Of a stretch of DNA of 64,000 nt, positions 30,101 to 38,390 are shown piece after piece. Positions within the stretch are counted from its first letter, which is position 1. Every line of letters begins with the position of its first letter. The notes under the pieces are model-generated. The model ran no database searches, was not told where the DNA came from, and worked only from the letters and a program-made list of their open reading frames with translations. The position numbers and the translations under genes were made by a program. The stretch is taken from positions 1,966,001 to 2,030,000 of the forward strand of contig CP124756.1 in the NCBI GenBank assembly GCA_029972225.1, written 5' to 3'. Source of the DNA: Candidatus Thiothrix putei (lineage in GTDB: Bacteria; Pseudomonadota; Gammaproteobacteria; Thiotrichales; Thiotrichaceae).

Positions 30101-31982
30101 GTGGATTGAAACTGCCAATCGGCACATAACAAAACTACGACTAATCGATTCTCCCGGCTTTATTAGTTGGGAGTGGATTGAAACTGAAAAATACCGGTCT
30201 AGCATTGAATCGACTACTGATTCTCCCGGCTTTATTAGTTGGGAGTGGATTGAAACGCCGCTTGTATCATTGTCTGCAAACACTAACAAACATTCTCCCG
30301 GCTTTATTAGTTGGGAGTGGATTGAAACCTAAACTGAGTCTTGCCTCTCCCTTTCTTCAAGATTCTCCCGGCTTTATTAGTTGGGAGTGGATTGAAACAA
30401 GATAGGGCGAAAAGTCCAAACCATCGGGAATAGTATTCTCCCGGCTTTATTAGTTGGGAGTGGATTGAAACCTGAAGACCTGGAAGATGAACCGCTGGAC
30501 GATCTGCATTCTCCCGGCTTTATTAGTTGGGAGTGGATTGAAACGGGCAGGGTTGGGGAACGGCTTACGCCCGCAGAGGATTCTCCCGGCTTTATTAGTT
30601 GGGAGTGGATTGAAACTTCGTCAGAAAGGGTTACATTAAAGCGGTGAGTCATATTCTCCCGGCTTTATTAGTTGGGAGTGGATTGAAACCCGCGTTGCAC
30701 CCCATGCCTGCAATCCGTAGGAAATTCTCCCGGCTTTATTAGTTGGGAGTGGATTGAAACCAGCAGTGCCAGCTTTTCGCTAAGATCAGTGGTTATTCTC
30801 CCGGCTTTATTAGTTGGGAGTGGATTGAAACACGGGCATATTGCGCACGCGCATATTCGGTTGCAAATTCTCCCGGCTTTATTAGTTGGGAGTGGATTGA
30901 AACATTGATCAAGGTTGCAGAAAAATTAGCAGTGGCTGCATTCTCCCGGCTTTATTAGTTGGGAGTGGATTGAAACAATGCGAGTTGTGAGCGCTTCGGT
31001 GGCGGCATTAACCATTCTCCCGGCTTTATTAGTTGGGAGTGGATTGAAACTCCGCTTGATTTAAACATTGATATGCCAATTTTTGCAATTCTCCCGGCTT
31101 TATTAGTTGGGAGTGGATTGAAACATCAATAACCGCGTAGTATTTGCTGAATAGGTTGTATTCTCCCGGCTTTATTAGTTGGGAGTGGATTGAAACAAGC
31201 TGCACCGCTGCCTGAGTTGCTTTAACTGTCCAATTCTCCCGGCTTTATTAGTTGGGAGTGGATTGAAACAATTTGAGCACAGAGCCACTGAAAAGCAAAA
31301 GCATTCTCCCGGCTTTATTAGTTGGGAGTGGATTGAAACAACCACACGCTGATACTGTCGCCGTTTGCGTCAAATTCTCCCGGCTTTATTAGTTGGGAGT
31401 GGATTGAAACAAGCAATCATTGAAACCATGCTTGACGAACTGAAAATTCTCCCGGCTTTATTAGTTGGGAGTGGATTGAAACAATTTGAGCACAGAGCCA
31501 CTGAAAAGCAAAAGCATTCTCCCGGCTTTATTAGTTGGGAGTGGATTGAAACAACCACACGCTGATACTGTCGCCGTTTGCGTCAAATTCTCCCGGCTTT
31601 ATTAGTTGGGAGTGGATTGAAACAAGCAATCATTGAAACCATGCTTGACGAACTGAAAATTCTCCCGGCTTTATTAGTTGGGAGTGGATTGAAACCTTCA
31701 TCGCCCACTCTTTCAGCTCTCTGTCACTGATTCTCCCGGCTTTATTAGTTGGGAGTGGATTGACAAGTGTTGATATGCGCGGGGCAATCCCTGCAATTTG
31801 TGTTCTCCCGGCTTTATTAGTCGGGAGTGGATTGACATCGCAAAGTTTAAAACGTGCATGGCGTACTTCCCGTGTTCTCCCGGCTTTATTAGTCGGGAGT
31901 GGATTGAAACATTATGGGCGTTGCTCTTGGTGTTCGCGCCTAACGATTCTCCCGGCTTTATTAGTCGGGAGTGGATTGAAAC
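24192..31982 (+). CRISPR. Type I-C CRISPR array, 109 repeats / 108 spacers
   Basis: I counted 109 repeats by eye at intervals of 70-74 bp. The 37-nt repeat starts ATTCTCCCGG and ends GTGGATTGAAAC, the usual type I-C 3' handle. CTCCC and GGGAG form the hairpin. Spacers are 33-37 nt. Repeats 1-106 have TTAGTTGGGAG (a G:U pair closes the stem) and repeats 107-109 have TTAGTCGGGAG (a full G:C pair). The repeat at 26782 has CCCTGC instead of CCCGGC. Repeats at 31730 and 31802 have altered 3' ends (TTGACA instead of TTGAAAC), which is normal decay at the old end. The leader and promoter are at the left. Six sets of spacers are repeated, leaving about 101 distinct spacers. Confidence 0.97.
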
Positions 31983-32109
31983 TCACATGAGCCTGTATTA
32001 TTAATAAGTACTTAGGCATAAGTTACTCGGAACTTTGCAATCGTAACCGATTGATTTGTAAGGGGTGGTTTTTCCGAAAAACTTTTGCATAAGTACTTAT
32101 GCTGGTCAG
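31983..32109. other. 127-nt interruption of the array with leader remnant and palindromes
   Basis: This segment is far too long for a spacer. It holds AATCGTAACCGATTGATTT (32039-32057), which matches the leader (24059-24077) at 18 of 19 positions. It also has a palindrome TAAGTACTTA (32005-32014), a hairpin GTTTTTCCGAAAAAC (32068-32082) and a perfect 16-nt palindrome GCATAAGTACTTATGC (32087-32102). The palindrome core recurs just past the truncated last repeat as GTAAGTACTTAC (32344-32355). It may be the decayed leader of an older array fused to this one, or a small insertion. No coding capacity is seen. Confidence 0.7.
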
Positions 32110-32342
32110 ATTCTCCCGGCTTTATTAGTCGGGAGTGGATTGAAACGATTTCATCAATCACCAGCAAATCAACGGATGCAAAATTCTCCCGGCTTTATTA
32201 GTCGGGAGTGGATTGAAACAAAGTGGTGAAAGCCCTGTTGGCAAAAGCCGACCTTCTCCCGGCTTTATTAGTCGGGAGTGGATTGAAACTAATTCCTCTT
32301 TTCCTTTCTCACAATGGATACCGAATTCTCCCGGCTTTATTA
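32110..32342 (+). CRISPR. Terminal mini-array: three full repeats and one truncated
   Basis: Full repeats begin at 32110, 32183 and 32253, all of the variant with TTAGTCGGGAG. A fourth at 32325 is cut off after its first 18 bases and runs straight into the palindrome GTAAGTACTTAC. The repeat at 32253 has C instead of A as its first base. Three spacers of 33-36 nt are kept. The shared variant with repeats 107-109 shows this is the oldest part of the locus. The truncated repeat ends 17 bp before the nadB stop codon. Confidence 0.93.
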
Positions 32343-32359
32343 AGTAAGTACTTACCCGC

Positions 32360-33958
32360 TTAATGCGGATGGTAAGTCGTAATCGGGTCTAAAATCGTTG
32401 GAATTCCCTCTAATTTAACATTCGTCTTTGGATAATCCAGGGTGTAATGCAGCCCTCGGCTTTCGGGGCGATTGATCGCCGAGCGGATAATCAGCCATGC
32501 CACCAACGCCAGATTGCGCAATTCGATTAAATCGCTGGTGACACGGAAATTCGCGTAGTATTCGTCAATCTCGCGTAGCAATAATTCAATGCGATGCTGC
32601 GCCCGTTGCAAGCGTTTGGTGGTGCGCACAATGCCCACGTAGTCCCACATAAAACGCCGGATTTCGTCCCAGTTATGGGTAATTACCACACGCTCATCCG
32701 AATCCGTCACGCGACTTTCATCCCAGTTAGGGATCGGCAAATCAAGTGCAGGTTCTGGCAAGCGTCGCATAATGTCTTGTGCTGCCGACTTGCCATACAC
32801 CAAGCATTCCAACAAGGAATTGCTCGCCAGCCGATTCGCCCCATGCAGCCCGGTGTAGGATGCCTCTCCAATGCAATACAGGGCATCCACATCGGTGTGT
32901 CCATGATTATCAACCATCACTCCGCCGCAGGTGTAATGCGCCGCAGGCACAACCGGTACGGGTTGCTTGCTCATGTCATAGCCAAACTTTTCGCAGGTGG
33001 CATACACATTCGGGAAGTGGCTGAGGATGAATTCACGCGGTTTGTGGCTAATGTCGAGATAAACGCAATCCAGCCCCAGCCGTTTCATTTCGTGGTCAAT
33101 CGCCCGCGCTACGATGTCACGCGGGGCGAGTTCCGCCCGTGGATCGAAACGCGGCATAAAGCGACTTCCATCCGGTAGCAATAAACGCCCGCCTTCGCCG
33201 CGTACCGCTTCAGTGATCAAACTGGATTTGGCATGGGGGTGATACAGGCAGGTGGGGTGAAATTGCATGAATTCCATATTGGCAACGCGGCAACCGGCAC
33301 GCCATGCCATCGCGATACCGTCACCACTCGCGCCGTCGGGGTTGCTGGTGTAGAGATAAACTTTGCTTGCGCCACCCGTTGCCAACACGGTGAAACGCGC
33401 TTGCAAGGTTTGAATGCGTTTGGCTTTGCGGTTGAGCACATACGCGCCGATACAGCGATTACTGCGATGCCCTAATTTACGCGAGGTAATTAAATCGACC
33501 GCAATGTGGTGTTCCAATAATTTGATATTGCTGCGCTGGCGCACTTGCCCTACCAGCGTGTGTTCAATCGCTGCGCCACTGGCATCGGCAGCGTGGGCGA
33601 CGCGGCGGTGGCTGTGTCCGCCTTCGCGGGTTAGGTGTAGGCGCTCAGTATCGTTTTCTTCGCGGGTGAAGGGTACGCCCGCCTCCAGCAGCCATTTGAT
33701 CGAGCTTGCGCCATTTTCCACGGTAAAACGCACGGCGGCTTCGTCGCACAAACCTGCACCTGCGTTGAGGGTGTCTTCAATGTGCGAAGCCACGCTGTCG
33801 GTGGCATCTAAAACCGCCGAAATGCCGCCTTGGGCGTAGACAGTGCTGCCTTCGGTGAGCACATCTTTGCTCAATACCGCAATCTTGCAGTCGTCGGGCA
33901 GGCTGAGTGCTAGGGTAAGGCCAGCCGCACCGCTGCCGATGATTAATACATCATACAT
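32360..33958 (-). CDS. nadB: L-aspartate oxidase
   Basis: A 532-residue flavoprotein that oxidises L-aspartate to iminoaspartate, the first step of NAD synthesis. It has the FAD-binding start [21 protein letters not shown], the [20 protein letters not shown] motif, the active-site HPT in [14 protein letters not shown], and [12 protein letters not shown]. The C-terminal helical domain includes [10 protein letters not shown] and [13 protein letters not shown] chose ATG 33958, which matches the family start. The frame remains open 69 codons upstream, but that sequence is not conserved and crosses the rpoE start region. It is divergent from rpoE. Divergent nadB-rpoE is common in gammaproteobacteria. 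Confidence 0.97.
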   Translation of the reverse strand: MYDVLIIGSGAAGLTLALSLPDDCKIAVLSKDVLTEGSTVYAQGGISAVLDATDSVASHIEDTLNAGAGLCDEAAVRFTVENGASSIKWLLEAGVPFTREENDTERLHLTREGGHSHRRVAHAADASGAAIEHTLVGQVRQRSNIKLLEHHIAVDLITSRKLGHRSNRCIGAYVLNRKAKRIQTLQARFTVLATGGASKVYLYTSNPDGASGDGIAMAWRAGCRVANMEFMQFHPTCLYHPHAKSSLITEAVRGEGGRLLLPDGSRFMPRFDPRAELAPRDIVARAIDHEMKRLGLDCVYLDISHKPREFILSHFPNVYATCEKFGYDMSKQPVPVVPAAHYTCGGVMVDNHGHTDVDALYCIGEASYTGLHGANRLASNSLLECLVYGKSAAQDIMRRLPEPALDLPIPNWDESRVTDSDERVVITHNWDEIRRFMWDYVGIVRTTKRLQRAQHRIELLLREIDEYYANFRVTSDLIELRNLALVAWLIIRSAINRPESRGLHYTLDYPKTNVKLEGIPTILDPITTYHPH

Positions 33959-34070
33959 ATTTATCTCGCTTATTCCTGTGCGGAATTGATCAGGTTTAAC
34001 TATTCTAATATTGCTGTATGGCATGTAGCATATAGTCTTAGTGAGATAATAACCAAGGAGTAAGGCCCTG

Positions 34071-34646
34071 ATGGGCATGAGCCTAACCGATCTCGAACTG
34101 GTGCAACGTGTCCAGTCGGGGGATAAAAGATCATTTGACGTGTTAGTGTTGAAATACCAGCACAAGGTTGTCAGCCTTGTGTTGCGCTATGTTCACGACC
34201 ACGATACCGCTCAGGATGTCGCGCAGGAAGCTTTCATTAAAGCCTACAAAGGGCTGAAAAACTTTCGTGGTGAGAGTGCTTTTTATACATGGCTTTACCG
34301 CATTGCGATCAATAGTGCCAAAAATTATCTGGTTTCCCAAAACCGCCGTTTACCGGATAACGATATTGATGCACATGAAGCGGAACAATTTGAGGGTGAG
34401 TCTGCTCTAAAGGAATACGCTACTCCCGAACGCGAGTTGCTGACCGCAGAGATTCAGGCCACGGTGTCGAAAGCCATTGAGGATTTACCGGAAGATTTGC
34501 GTACCGCGATCATGCTGCGGGAGCTGGAAGGCATGAGCTACGAAGAAATTGCAGAGACAATGGACTGTCCAATAGGTACTGTACGCTCACGGATTTTCCG
34601 GGCGCGTGAGTCGATTGATAAAGTATTGAGACCCTTACTTGGCTAA
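34071..34646 (+). CDS. rpoE: Sigma-E (AlgU/RpoE) ECF sigma factor
   Basis: A 191-residue extracytoplasmic-function sigma factor for envelope stress. Region 2 (about residues 10-95) has [40 protein letters not shown], and region 4 (about 130-185) has [41 protein letters not shown]. It is held at the membrane by RseA and released by proteolysis when outer-membrane proteins misfold. The start has an AAGGAG ribosome site some distance upstream. It is the first gene of the rse operon, which continues with mucD, lepA, lepB and others. Confidence 0.97.
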   Translation: MGMSLTDLELVQRVQSGDKRSFDVLVLKYQHKVVSLVLRYVHDHDTAQDVAQEAFIKAYKGLKNFRGESAFYTWLYRIAINSAKNYLVSQNRRLPDNDIDAHEAEQFEGESALKEYATPERELLTAEIQATVSKAIEDLPEDLRTAIMLRELEGMSYEEIAETMDCPIGTVRSRIFRARESIDKVLRPLLG

Positions 34647-34683
34647 AACCCCCGAGAGTAGTGTCTCAGGTGCAGGTGAAACT

Positions 34684-35286
34684 ATGAATACCAGTAAAGA
34701 AGAATTCTTGTCGGCATTGCTTGACGACGAGAGCGGTGAATTTGAGCGGCGTCGTTTGCTCGATGAGCTGAAAAAAGACGACGCATTAGGGCAAACCTTG
34801 TCACGCTACGCCTTTATCGGCGAAACCATGCGTGCCAGCAAAGGGCAACCGATGGGGCAGGGTATTTCCTTGCTATCCCGCATTCAAGACGAATTGGCGG
34901 ATGAGCCAGCCTATGCGCCGGATAACGTGGTTGCCATGCCAGCGCGTGCTAATACCACAGCAGCGCCTAGCCGTGTGCAAGCGTATCGTTGGTTTGGCAT
35001 GGGAATGGCGGCAACCGTGGCAGCCGTTGCGGTGGGTGGTTTGCTGTTTTTCAACCAGCCAACGACCCCGAATGCACAAATGGCAGCCGCATTACCTGCT
35101 ACTGCACCGGTGAACGCGACTACTTCTACTGTGGTTGCCGATGCGGATACCCGTATTCAGCAAGTGGGGCGTGTTGATCCGCAGACCCGCGACATCTTGA
35201 AACAGTATGTGGCACAGCATGTCAAATATGCTTCTACCACCGTTATTGCACCATCTATCCGGGCGGTTTCTTATGCTAACGATTAG
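34684..35286 (+). CDS. rseA: Anti-sigma-E factor RseA (MucA)
   Basis: A 200-residue single-pass inner-membrane protein. The N-terminal sigma-binding domain (about 1-75) has MNTSKEEFLSALLDDESGEFE and SRYAFIGETMRA. One helix follows near residue 105-122 (MGMAATVAAVAVGGLLFF), then a low-complexity periplasmic part that binds RseB. I chose ATG 34684, which has AGGTGA just upstream and matches family N-termini. A TTG at 34639 overlapping the rpoE stop would add 15 residues. It is cut by DegS and RseP during stress to free sigma-E. The stop overlaps the rseB start by 14 bp. Confidence 0.93.
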   Translation: MNTSKEEFLSALLDDESGEFERRRLLDELKKDDALGQTLSRYAFIGETMRASKGQPMGQGISLLSRIQDELADEPAYAPDNVVAMPARANTTAAPSRVQAYRWFGMGMAATVAAVAVGGLLFFNQPTTPNAQMAAALPATAPVNATTSTVVADADTRIQQVGRVDPQTRDILKQYVAQHVKYASTTVIAPSIRAVSYAND

Positions 35287-36163
35287 GTACACGGTTTCAC
35301 TCGCTGTGTTGGCAGGCAGCTTGGCATGGGCTACGCCGGGCATGGCAAATGAAGCGGTGGATTTACTTGCTAAAATGCACACGGCGGTGCATACCCTGAG
35401 TTATGCGGGGACGCTGGTGTATTCTCAGGGTAATGAGCTTTCCAATTACCAAATTAGCCATACACTGGAAAATGGCACGGAAAAGGAAAGTGTAGTGCGT
35501 TTGGCGCAAGGTAAAGGCGCGGCGGGCGAGAATGTGGAAAGTTTCTCTCTGGCAAAATTCCAGCAAGTGCAGCCCTTGATGGAAGAGGTGTATGCCTTGG
35601 ATTTAGGTGGGCAGGAATTCGTTGCTAACCGCAGTTGCCAGATTGTGGTGGCACGCCCGCGTGATAAAATGCGTTACTTGCAGCGTTACTGCATTGAGCC
35701 AGAGAGTGGTATGTTGTTGAAATACTCACTGGTTGACCGTTCGCACCGTGCAGTTGAACAGTTGATGTTTACAACGCTGGATATTGCTGCGCCAGCACAA
35801 GAGACTCTACCTGCTCCGGCTCAAGCCAGTGCGGCTAGTTCAGCGCCTATCGTTGCTACACCTGCAACGGATTGGGTATTTGCCTCATTACCGGCTGGAT
35901 TTCAACAAGTTCAGGATTTAAAGCAGGATGGTGTGAATGGGCAAGCGCCTATTCGGCAAATCATTTTGTCGGATGGTATGACTTCCGTGTCGGTATTCAT
36001 CGCGCCTCCGGGTACGCCCAGCATTTTAGACAGTATCGGGCTGTCAGCCGGTGCAATGAATATTTATGCGACAGAGGTTGCGCAGCATCAGATTACGCTG
36101 GTGGGCGAGGTTCCTGCTGTGACCCTGCAACATATCAGTGAAGGCTTACAGTATGTCCGCTGA
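35273..36163 (+). CDS. rseB: Sigma-E regulator RseB (MucB)
   Basis: A 296-residue periplasmic protein with signal peptide MLTIRYTVSLAVLAGSLAWATPGMA. The large lipid-sensing domain is recognised by YAGTLVYSQGNEL and MRYLQRYCIEPESGMLLKYSLVD, and a smaller C-terminal domain binds RseA. It shields RseA from cleavage until lipopolysaccharide or lipid signals displace it. An alanine/proline-rich linker (APAQASAASSAP) joins the two domains. I chose ATG 35273, which begins a clean signal peptide. Longer upstream frames only duplicate the rseA end. Confidence 0.93.
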   Translation: MLTIRYTVSLAVLAGSLAWATPGMANEAVDLLAKMHTAVHTLSYAGTLVYSQGNELSNYQISHTLENGTEKESVVRLAQGKGAAGENVESFSLAKFQQVQPLMEEVYALDLGGQEFVANRSCQIVVARPRDKMRYLQRYCIEPESGMLLKYSLVDRSHRAVEQLMFTTLDIAAPAQETLPAPAQASAASSAPIVATPATDWVFASLPAGFQQVQDLKQDGVNGQAPIRQIILSDGMTSVSVFIAPPGTPSILDSIGLSAGAMNIYATEVAQHQITLVGEVPAVTLQHISEGLQYVR

Positions 36164-36245
36164 TCAAAAAACAGGCCAGATTAAGTTTGTATCAAGTTCG
36201 TTGCCTTATGCTAATCACACAATAGCGAATAATGAGGGCAACGGA

Positions 36246-36731
36246 ATGATTGAACAGACAGCAGTCGTGGTCAGTGTGGAATCGGGGTATGCATGGATTC
36301 TGCCGCAACAAAAAGCAGGAGGATGTAGTGGGTGCGCAACCAAAACGAGTTGTGGATCCTCTTCATCACCGTTTGATTTTCTGCGTAAAGAACCGCAGAA
36401 AATGCGGGTGTTGAATCCTTCTTATGCACGTCCCGGCGATACGGTTGTGGTAGGAATGCAAGGTGATGCCTTAGTGGTGTACTCCTTGTTGAGCTATTTG
36501 TTGCCATTGTTGAGCTTGATTGTGGTTGCTATGTTAGGGCGGGAACTATTGGCAATGGTAGGTATTACTAACGAATGGGCAACCGTTTTTAGTGGCTTGA
36601 TTGGGCTGTTTGGTGGCTTTCAAGTCGCCAATCTGGTGGCTTCACGTTCGTTCAAATCCAGTGATTTTCAGCCGGTGATTCTACGTGTTGTGGGGCAGCC
36701 AGCGTTTTCTGAGCTTACACGCATTGCGTAA
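36246..36731 (+). CDS. rseC: RseC/MucC family membrane protein
   Basis: A 161-residue inner-membrane protein. The cytoplasmic N-terminus carries a cysteine cluster (GGCSGCATKTSCG) that may bind a metal or Fe-S cluster. Two membrane helices follow at about residues 77-97 (LLSYLLPLLSLIVVAML) and 107-127 (WATVFSGLIGLFGGF). RseC proteins affect sigma-E activity and, in other bacteria, electron-transport (Rnf/SoxR) maturation. The ATG at 36246 opens the conserved start MIEQTAVVVSVESGYAWI. The reading frame is open into rseB, but those residues are not conserved. Confidence 0.88.
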   Translation: MIEQTAVVVSVESGYAWILPQQKAGGCSGCATKTSCGSSSSPFDFLRKEPQKMRVLNPSYARPGDTVVVGMQGDALVVYSLLSYLLPLLSLIVVAMLGRELLAMVGITNEWATVFSGLIGLFGGFQVANLVASRSFKSSDFQPVILRVVGQPAFSELTRIA

Positions 36732-36749
36732 TGTTAGGGGTGTCATTCC

Positions 36750-38114
36750 ATGTTGATGCAGTGGTTGTGGGTTGGGTTGCTCGCTTGGGGAGTGTTGTCA
36801 ACAGGAATGACTGCTGCACGTGATTTACCCCAATTTACTGAGTTGGTGAAGCAAAATAGTCCGGCGGTTGTCAATATCAGCACCAAACAAAGCATTTCCC
36901 CAAAACAAATGCTGCCTGAAGAACTCCAGTCACCAGAAACCGAAGAGCTGTTTGATGAATTAATGAAGCGCTTTTTTGAGCGTGATGGTGGTGGCGGTCA
37001 CCCCTTCGATTTTGATAGTAATTCACGGGGTTCTGGGTTCATTTATTCTCAGGAGGGTTACATTGTTACCAACCACCATGTTGTCGCGGATGCAGATGAG
37101 ATTACGATCAAGTTGACTGACGGGCGTGAACTACCTGCGCAATGGGTGGGAAGTGATGAACGTACTGATATTGCGGTCTTAAAAGTCGCGGCTGCTGGTT
37201 TGCCGGTGTTAAAAATGGGCAAGTCAGAGTTATTGGAAGTAGGGGAATGGGTGTTGGCGATCGGTTCACCCTTTGGTTTCGATCACAGTGCGACGGCTGG
37301 CATTGTCAGTGCAAAAGGGCGTAGCTTACCGGATGAAAACTACGTGCCATTTATTCAAACCGATGTGGCGATTAATCCAGGTAATTCTGGTGGACCTTTG
37401 TTCAATCTTGATGGCCAAGTGGTGGGTATTAATTCGCAGATTTACAGCCGTTCTGGTGGTTTTATGGGGGTTTCCTTTGCGATTCCGATTGATATTGCCT
37501 TAGGCGTAATTGAGCAGTTGAAGAGCACGGGGAAAGTATCACGGGGTTGGATCGGTGTTTATGTGCAAGAAATAAGTGCAGATTTGGCGCAGTCCTTCAA
37601 TATGAGTAAAGCTGAAGGTGCCTTAGTGTCACAAGTTATCATGAGCGGGCCAGCCGCACGGGTGTTGAATCAGGGGGATGTTATTTTGTCATTTGCCGGT
37701 AAGCCAGTGGCAAATGCGGGAGCATTACCGCCTATCGTGGGTAATATCGCGGTCGGTGAATCGGTAGCCGTTGACATCTTACGAGAAGGCAAGCGTGAAA
37801 CGGTTACATTGACGGTGAGTGAGCAGCCAACTGACGATAAGGCTAAATCAGCAATAAGCGTTACGCCGCAACCGCTGCCAATGGCAGGTACATTAGGGTT
37901 GCAAGTGACAGATGCTGAATCCAGTGTCGTAGTTGAAGCCGTGATTGGTGAACCAGCACGCAGCACCGGTATTGTGGCAGGCGATATTTTATTGCCCAAC
38001 TGGATGGCAAAACCATTACCTCTAGTGCTGATTTCAAAAGTATTGCTGCAACACTGGAAGCGGGGAAAACGGTCGCAGTGCTGGTACAACGTGAGGGTTC
38101 GGCACGTTTTCTAG
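36750..38114 (+). CDS. mucD: DegP/MucD periplasmic serine protease, C-terminus frameshifted
   Basis: A 454-residue HtrA protease as read. A signal peptide (about 1-22) is followed by a trypsin-like domain with the triad His110 (TNHHVV), Asp140 (ERTDIAVLK) and Ser213 (NPGNSGGP), then a complete PDZ1 (about 250-340). PDZ2 begins normally (GTLGLQVTDAESSVVVEAV up to GIVAGDILL) and then becomes unrelated sequence (PNWMAKPLPLV) to a stop at 38114. One base ahead in frame the true PDZ2 end is intact: QLDGKTITSSADF, then AVLVQREGSARFLAMKIEP, ending at 38146. A single missing C in the CCC at 37994-37996 explains this. It could be a sequencing error or a real truncation of PDZ2. Confidence 0.9.
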   Translation: MLMQWLWVGLLAWGVLSTGMTAARDLPQFTELVKQNSPAVVNISTKQSISPKQMLPEELQSPETEELFDELMKRFFERDGGGGHPFDFDSNSRGSGFIYSQEGYIVTNHHVVADADEITIKLTDGRELPAQWVGSDERTDIAVLKVAAAGLPVLKMGKSELLEVGEWVLAIGSPFGFDHSATAGIVSAKGRSLPDENYVPFIQTDVAINPGNSGGPLFNLDGQVVGINSQIYSRSGGFMGVSFAIPIDIALGVIEQLKSTGKVSRGWIGVYVQEISADLAQSFNMSKAEGALVSQVIMSGPAARVLNQGDVILSFAGKPVANAGALPPIVGNIAVGESVAVDILREGKRETVTLTVSEQPTDDKAKSAISVTPQPLPMAGTLGLQVTDAESSVVVEAVIGEPARSTGIVAGDILLPNWMAKPLPLVLISKVLLQHWKRGKRSQCWYNVRVRHVF

Positions 38115-38132
38115 CCATGAAGATCGAGCCAA

Positions 38133-38390
38133 ATGCAAGAGAGTGAAGCCAAAACGCATCTGACCGTGTATTATCGCGTGGGCTGTCACCTTTGTGAGGA
38201 GATGATAGCCCTTTTGTGTGAGTTTCAGGATGAGTTGAAATTCACCTTCGGGCTGGTAGACATCGACGCGGATGCAGAATTGAACGTGCGTTTTAATGCG
38301 GATGTCCCAGTGGTAGCGTGGGGAGAGCGGATTTTATTCCGGCATTTCCTCGATGAAGCGATTTTGAGGCAAGCATTACAGCATGGGTGA
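38133..38390 (+). CDS. Glutaredoxin-like CxxC protein (DUF836 type)
   Basis: An 85-residue thioredoxin-fold protein with the redox motif CHLC in [17 protein letters not shown], then [27 protein letters not shown] holding the cis-proline in DVPVV. Such small proteins recur between mucD and lepA in gammaproteobacteria, but their substrate is unknown. The start overlaps the restored mucD reading frame by 14 bp and the end overlaps lepA by 8 bp. This overlap also supports the view that mucD originally ended at 38146. Confidence 0.85.
   Translation: MQESEAKTHLTVYYRVGCHLCEEMIALLCEFQDELKFTFGLVDIDADAELNVRFNADVPVVAWGERILFRHFLDEAILRQALQHG

Noticed and set aside
31747..31860. TTGACA hexamers at the altered ends of repeats 106 and 107 as possible -35 boxes.
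   Set aside because: No -10 box lies at 16-18 bp from either. They are better explained as decay of the repeat end TTGAAAC.
24179..32004. Many open frames of 60-190 codons across the CRISPR array with recurring peptides such as SPGFISWEWIET, ILPALLVGSGLK or VSIHSQLIKPGE.
   Set aside because: They are translations of the repeat in its reading frames, strung together by spacers. They have no ribosome sites and no relation to any protein.
32594..33178. A 194-codon frame antisense to nadB.
   Set aside because: nadB is unmistakable here. The antisense product has no recognisable domain or ribosome site.
33959..34165. An extended N-terminus of nadB of 69 residues.
   Set aside because: The extra sequence is not conserved in the family and would cross the rpoE start. 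[13 protein letters not shown] is the standard start.
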